Positions 30,276 through 33,916 of a stretch of DNA of 33,916 nt are shown here, piece by piece (within the stretch, counting starts at the first letter, position 1; the number at the start of each line of letters is the position of its first letter). The position numbers and the translations under genes are program-made. A model generated the notes under the pieces. It searched no databases, had not been told where the DNA came from, and was given only the letters and a program-made list of their open reading frames with translations. This stretch comes from Pseudomonas antarctica (GTDB lineage Bacteria > Pseudomonadota > Gammaproteobacteria > Pseudomonadales > Pseudomonadaceae). Where the stretch lies: the NCBI RefSeq assembly GCF_900624995.1, contig NZ_UYXQ01000037.1:1-33916 (forward strand), written 5' to 3'.

Positions 30276-30301
30276 AGTGCCTCCATAGTGAGTCTGGACT
30301 G

Positions 30302-30329
30302 AGCCCGTAGCTGTAGCGCCGGGCTTTTT
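30302..30329 (+). terminator. terminator-like hairpin in the qor-prc divergent gap
   Basis: AGCCCG (30302-30307) and CGGGCT (30320-30325) enclose 12 bases and are followed by TTTTT. It points toward prc, about 50 bp before its start, with no gene upstream on that strand. It could be an attenuator in the prc leader or a fence against antisense transcripts. Confidence 0.4.
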
Positions 30330-30380
30330 GCATTATGCGACCGGATCATATGGAACCGGCTCCCTCAAAGACGGCCTAAT

Positions 30381-32495
30381 ATGCGTTATCAATTGCCCCC
30401 GCGTCGAATCAGCATGAAGCATCTGTTCCCCAGCACCGCCCTCGCTTTTTTCATTGGTCTCGGCTTCGCATCGATGTCGACCAATACGTTCGCAGCCAAT
30501 AGCTGGGACAGCCTTCAGCCTGATCGCGATGAGGTGATTGCCAGCCTTAACGTCGTCGAGTTGCTCAAACGCCATCACTACAGCAAGCCGCCGCTGGACG
30601 ACGCTCGCTCGGTGATCATCTACGACAGCTACCTCAAGCTGCTGGACCCGTCGCGCAGCTACTTCCTGGCCAGCGATATCGCTGAGTTCGACAAGTGGAA
30701 GACCCAGTTCGACGACTTCCTCAAAAGCGGCGACCTGCAGCCTGGCTTCACCATCTATAAGCGTTACCTGGACCGCGTCAAAGCGCGTCTTGACTTCGCC
30801 TTGGGTGAGTTGAACAAGGGCGTCGACAAGCTCGACTTCACCCAGAAGGAAACCCTTCTGGTGGACCGTAAGGACGCGCCTTGGCTAACCAGCACCGCCG
30901 CCCTTGACGACCTGTGGCGCAAACGCGTCAAGGACGAAGTGCTGCGCTTGAAGATCGCCGGCAAAGAGCCTAAGGCCATCCAAGAGCTGTTGACCAAGCG
31001 CTACAAGAATCAGCTGGCACGTCTGGACCAGACCCGCGCCGAAGATATCTTCCAGGCCTACATCAACACCTTCGCAATGTCCTACGATCCGCACACCAAT
31101 CATCTGTCGCCAGATAACGCGGAAAATTTTGATAACAACATGAGTCTGTCGCTGGAAGGCATCGGTGCCGTCCTGCAAAGCGACAACGACCAGGTCAAGA
31201 TCGTACGTTTAGTGCCGGCAGGTCCGGCCGACAAGACCAAGCAAGTTGCCCCGGCCGACAAGATCATCGGCGTGGCCCAGGCCGACAAAGAGATGGTCGA
31301 TGTGGTTGGCTGGCGCCTGGACGAAGTGGTCAAGCTGATCCGTGGGCCTAAAGGCAGCGTGGTGCGCTTGGAAGTGATTCCGCATACCAATGCCCCGAAC
31401 GACCAGACCAGCAAGATCGTGTCCATCACCCGTGAAGCGGTGAAGCTCGAAGATCAGGCCGTGCAGAAGAAAGTCCTCAACCTCAAGCAAGATGGCAAGG
31501 ACTACAAGCTGGGCGTGATTGAAATCCCGGCCTTCTACCTTGACTTCAAGGCCTTCCGCGCTGGCGATCCGAACTACAAGTCCACCACCCGCGACGTGAA
31601 GAAAATCCTGACTGAGCTGCAGAAGGAGAAAGTCGACGGCGTGGTCATCGACCTGCGCAATAACGGCGGCGGCTCCCTTCAGGAAGCCACCGAGCTGACC
31701 AGCCTGTTTATCGACAAAGGCCCGACCGTGTTGGTACGTAACGCTGACGGCCGTGTCGATGTGCTGGAAGACGAGAACCCGGGTGCCTTCTACAAAGGGC
31801 CAATGGCGCTGCTGGTCAATCGCCTCTCGGCCTCGGCCTCGGAGATTTTCGCCGGTGCCATGCAGGACTACCACCGTGCGCTGATCATCGGCGGCCAGAC
31901 CTTCGGTAAAGGCACCGTGCAGACCATTCAGCCGCTTAACCATGGCGAGCTGAAACTGACCCTGGCCAAGTTCTACCGCGTGTCTGGGCAGAGCACCCAG
32001 CATCAGGGCGTGCTGCCGGATGTCGACTTCCCGTCAATCATCGACACCAAGGAAATCGGCGAGAGCGCCCTGCCTGAAGCCATGCCGTGGGACACCATCC
32101 GTCCTGCGATCAAGCCGGCGTCGGACCCGTTCAAACCGTTCCTGACGCAGTTGAAAGCTGACCATGACGCTCGCTCCGCAAAGGATGCCGAGTTCGTGTT
32201 TATCCGCGACAAGCTGGCCTTGGCCAAGAAGCTGATGGAAGAGAAAACCGTCAGCCTCAACGAAGCGGATCGCCGTGCGCAGCACACCAGCATCGAAAAT
32301 CAGCAGCTCGTGCTGGAAAACGCCCGCCGCAAGGCCAAAGGTGAAGACCCGCTCAAAGAGCTGAAGAAAGAAGATGAAGACGCACTGCCGGCCGAGCCTG
32401 AAAAAACCAAGCCGGAAGACGACGCCTACCTGGCCGAAACAGGCCGGATCCTGCTGGACTACCTGAAAATCAGCAAGCAGGTGGCCAAGCAGTAA
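30381..32495 (+). CDS. prc: tail-specific protease Prc (Tsp), S41 family
   Basis: A 704-residue periplasmic serine/lysine protease. After a signal peptide (TNTFAA) comes an N-terminal helical domain. The PDZ domain starts near residue 250 (LEGIGAVLQSDNDQVKIV) and the protease domain follows, with Ser485 in RLSASASEIF and Lys510 in FGKGTVQ, 25 residues apart as in E. coli Prc. The C-terminal part (about 560-700) is a charged helical domain. Prc degrades proteins with nonpolar C-termini and controls peptidoglycan hydrolases and, in P. aeruginosa, alginate regulation (PA3257/AlgO as I recall). A second ATG at 30414 (MKHLFPSTALAFF) would give a more ordinary signal peptide. Neither has a clear Shine-Dalgarno sequence, so the start is uncertain. 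A strong terminator follows. Confidence 0.95.
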   Translation: MRYQLPPRRISMKHLFPSTALAFFIGLGFASMSTNTFAANSWDSLQPDRDEVIASLNVVELLKRHHYSKPPLDDARSVIIYDSYLKLLDPSRSYFLASDIAEFDKWKTQFDDFLKSGDLQPGFTIYKRYLDRVKARLDFALGELNKGVDKLDFTQKETLLVDRKDAPWLTSTAALDDLWRKRVKDEVLRLKIAGKEPKAIQELLTKRYKNQLARLDQTRAEDIFQAYINTFAMSYDPHTNHLSPDNAENFDNNMSLSLEGIGAVLQSDNDQVKIVRLVPAGPADKTKQVAPADKIIGVAQADKEMVDVVGWRLDEVVKLIRGPKGSVVRLEVIPHTNAPNDQTSKIVSITREAVKLEDQAVQKKVLNLKQDGKDYKLGVIEIPAFYLDFKAFRAGDPNYKSTTRDVKKILTELQKEKVDGVVIDLRNNGGGSLQEATELTSLFIDKGPTVLVRNADGRVDVLEDENPGAFYKGPMALLVNRLSASASEIFAGAMQDYHRALIIGGQTFGKGTVQTIQPLNHGELKLTLAKFYRVSGQSTQHQGVLPDVDFPSIIDTKEIGESALPEAMPWDTIRPAIKPASDPFKPFLTQLKADHDARSAKDAEFVFIRDKLALAKKLMEEKTVSLNEADRRAQHTSIENQQLVLENARRKAKGEDPLKELKKEDEDALPAEPEKTKPEDDAYLAETGRILLDYLKISKQVAKQ

Positions 32496-32563
32496 ATGAT
32501 GACAATTTAATGTGATCGCTCCTCGGAGTGTCATCATATAGACATCATTCTGTCGTGAAATGA

Positions 32564-32599
32564 AGGACCGCAGGCTATAAGCCTGCGGTCCTTTTTTTT
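32564..32599 (+). terminator. strong rho-independent terminator of prc
   Basis: AGGACCGCAGGCT and AGCCTGCGGTCCT pair perfectly over 13 bp around ATA, followed by a run of eight T. It ends the prc transcript 69 bp after the stop codon and 15 bp before the next start. Confidence 0.95.
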
Positions 32600-32613
32600 C
32601 GATCGAGATCGCC

Positions 32614-33916
32614 ATGACCATGACCGAACAGCTGAATGCATTGGGCTCTATTCTGGCTCAAGGCAGTTTGCACAGCCTGTTCCAACCGATCATTTGCCTG
32701 TCAGAGCGACGCATTCTCGGCTACGAAGCCCTCAGCCGCGGCCCCTCCAACAGCCCACTGCACTCCCCCGTCGCCCTGTTCGCGGTCGCCAGCCAGGCTG
32801 GGCGCCTCAGCGAATTGGAGATAGCCTGTCGCGAAAGTGCCTGCCGGCGCTTCAGCGAACAAAAACTGCCGGGCAAGCTGTTCCTGAACATCTCGCCGGA
32901 ATCCTTGATGGAAACGGCACACCAACCGGGGCGCACCCTGCAACTGCTGAGCGACTTAGGCATTCCACCCAGCCAAGTAGTCATCGAACTGACTGAGCAA
33001 ACCCCCACCGACGATTTCTACTTGCTGCAGACCGCGCTGCATCATTACCGCAACATGGGTTTCGCCATCGCCTTGGATGACTTAGGCGCCGGGTATTCCA
33101 GCCTGCGTTTGTGGTCGGAGCTGCGCCCGGATTACGTGAAAATCGATCGACACTTTATCGACGGTATCCATCAGGACGCGCTCAAGCGCGAATTCGTCGG
33201 CTCTATCCTGCAGATCGCCAAGGCATCGCGCGCCCAGGTGATTGCCGAGGGCATCGAGTTGGTGGAAGAACTGGCGGTGCTGATGGAGATGGGCGTTGAC
33301 CTGGTCCAGGGTTATCTGCTTTGCCGCCCGCAGGAGCAGCCGCCTCAGGAAGCGCGCCTGATGCTGCCCAAGCAAGACCACGCCAACCTTACCCTCAGCG
33401 AAGAAGGCAGCGACCTCAGCGCCCTGCTCAACGAACAACCGGCGGTGGATCAGGACACCGCCACCGCCCAAGTGCTGGAATCTTTCCGCCGCCAGGCCAA
33501 CCTCAACTCCTTGGCGGTGCTTGACGGGCGTGGCCACCCGGTCGGTATCGTGCACCGGCATTCGCTATCGGACGCGCTGCTCAAGCCATTTGCCACCGAC
33601 CTGTTCGCGCGCAAGCCCATCAGCCGCCTTATGAGCGATGACTTTTTGGCGGTGGAGTTGAGCCAGTCCCTGCAACAAGTCAGCCGCCTGTTGACCAGTC
33701 GTGCACGGCAACGCATCGAGGAAGATTTCATCATCACGCTCAATGGCGACTACCTGGGGTTGGGCCGGGTGATCGATGTGCTCAAGCTGATCACGGAGGT
33801 TAAAATCCAGCAGGCGCGTTATGCCAACCCGCTGACGTTACTTCCGGGCAACGTGCCGATCCAGCAATGCCTGACGAGGCTGCTGCAGCAACAACGAGAG
33901 TCCGTGATCTGCTACG
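32614..33916 (+). CDS. EAL-domain c-di-GMP protein, 3' end outside the window
   Basis: An open frame of 434 codons running off the right edge. The EAL domain covers about 10-250 with every expected landmark: YEALSRG (EAL 38-40), FLNISPESL, ELTEQ, DDLGAGYSSL, VKIDRHFI, AEGIE and the final QGYLL. It should be an active phosphodiesterase. From about residue 275 a CBS-pair-like region follows (NSLAVLDGRGHPVGIVHR, then LMSDDF). P. aeruginosa PA3258, next to prc, is EAL-CBS-GGDEF as I recall, so a GGDEF domain probably follows outside the window. Two in-frame ATGs lie at 32614 and 32620, with a weak ribosome-binding site. The prc terminator just before it means it has its own promoter, or depends on readthrough. 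Confidence 0.9.
   Translation, partial: MTMTEQLNALGSILAQGSLHSLFQPIICLSERRILGYEALSRGPSNSPLHSPVALFAVASQAGRLSELEIACRESACRRFSEQKLPGKLFLNISPESLMETAHQPGRTLQLLSDLGIPPSQVVIELTEQTPTDDFYLLQTALHHYRNMGFAIALDDLGAGYSSLRLWSELRPDYVKIDRHFIDGIHQDALKREFVGSILQIAKASRAQVIAEGIELVEELAVLMEMGVDLVQGYLLCRPQEQPPQEARLMLPKQDHANLTLSEEGSDLSALLNEQPAVDQDTATAQVLESFRRQANLNSLAVLDGRGHPVGIVHRHSLSDALLKPFATDLFARKPISRLMSDDFLAVELSQSLQQVSRLLTSRARQRIEEDFIITLNGDYLGLGRVIDVLKLITEVKIQQARYANPLTLLPGNVPIQQCLTRLLQQQRESVICY

Overview
The window reads as chromosomal DNA of a fluorescent Pseudomonas (P. fluorescens group). The evidence is a complete ferripyoverdine iron-release operon in the fpvGHJK-fpvCDEF order, REP/REPIN elements of the GTGGGAGCGGGCTTGC type, a soxR gene divergent from a small monooxygenase gene, and a quinone oxidoreductase-prc-EAL gene order at the right end that I recall from P. 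aeruginosa. GC content is high and most long antisense reading frames are shadows. No transposase, tRNA, prophage or CRISPR array was seen.

Layout. 1-256: tandem leftward promoters of an rRNA operon whose genes lie outside the window. 416-1752: rhtA-type exporter and a small lipoprotein. 1868-3226: a short-chain dehydrogenase homologue lacking most catalytic residues, and an HCCA-isomerase/DsbA-like protein. 5041-3233 and 6251-5091 (minus): aminopeptidase P and a group I cysteine desulfurase. 6754-6485 (minus): another small lipoprotein with a strong terminator. 7165-7650: a deletion scar that appears to join remnants of msuD and msuC (methanesulfonate use), followed by an intact sfnR-type sigma-54 activator (7662-8765). 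8754-9669: a SoxR module (small monooxygenase / soxR) with a SoxR box inside a 19-bp promoter spacer. 9785-11299: a VOC protein and a haloacetate dehalogenase-like hydrolase. 11495-15734: a LysR regulator convergent to a minus-strand leuC-leuD-MFS group without leuB.

16023-22182 is a tightly coupled eight-gene operon for releasing iron from ferripyoverdine in the periplasm. It encodes a PepSY membrane reductase (FpvG), helpers with Cys motifs (FpvH, FpvJ, FpvK), and an ABC importer with two binding proteins (FpvC, FpvF), an ATPase (FpvD) and a permease (FpvE). A PvdS-like promoter lies upstream.

22241-28683 is the most interesting region. A UTRA-type GntR repressor diverges from a six-gene operon: binding protein, cytoplasmic alkaline-phosphatase-superfamily hydrolase, two permeases, ATPase and an HAD phosphatase-like protein. 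The shared control region carries two divergent Pho-box-like sites and two copies of a CTAGACCA-type operator. This suggests phosphate-starvation-controlled, substrate-induced uptake and intracellular cleavage of an organophosphorus compound of unknown identity.

28684-29312 is a gene-free stretch of REPINs and a dispersed Pseudomonas repeat. 29313-33916 holds a quinone oxidoreductase, the tail-specific protease Prc with a strong terminator, and the start of an EAL-domain c-di-GMP protein cut by the window end.
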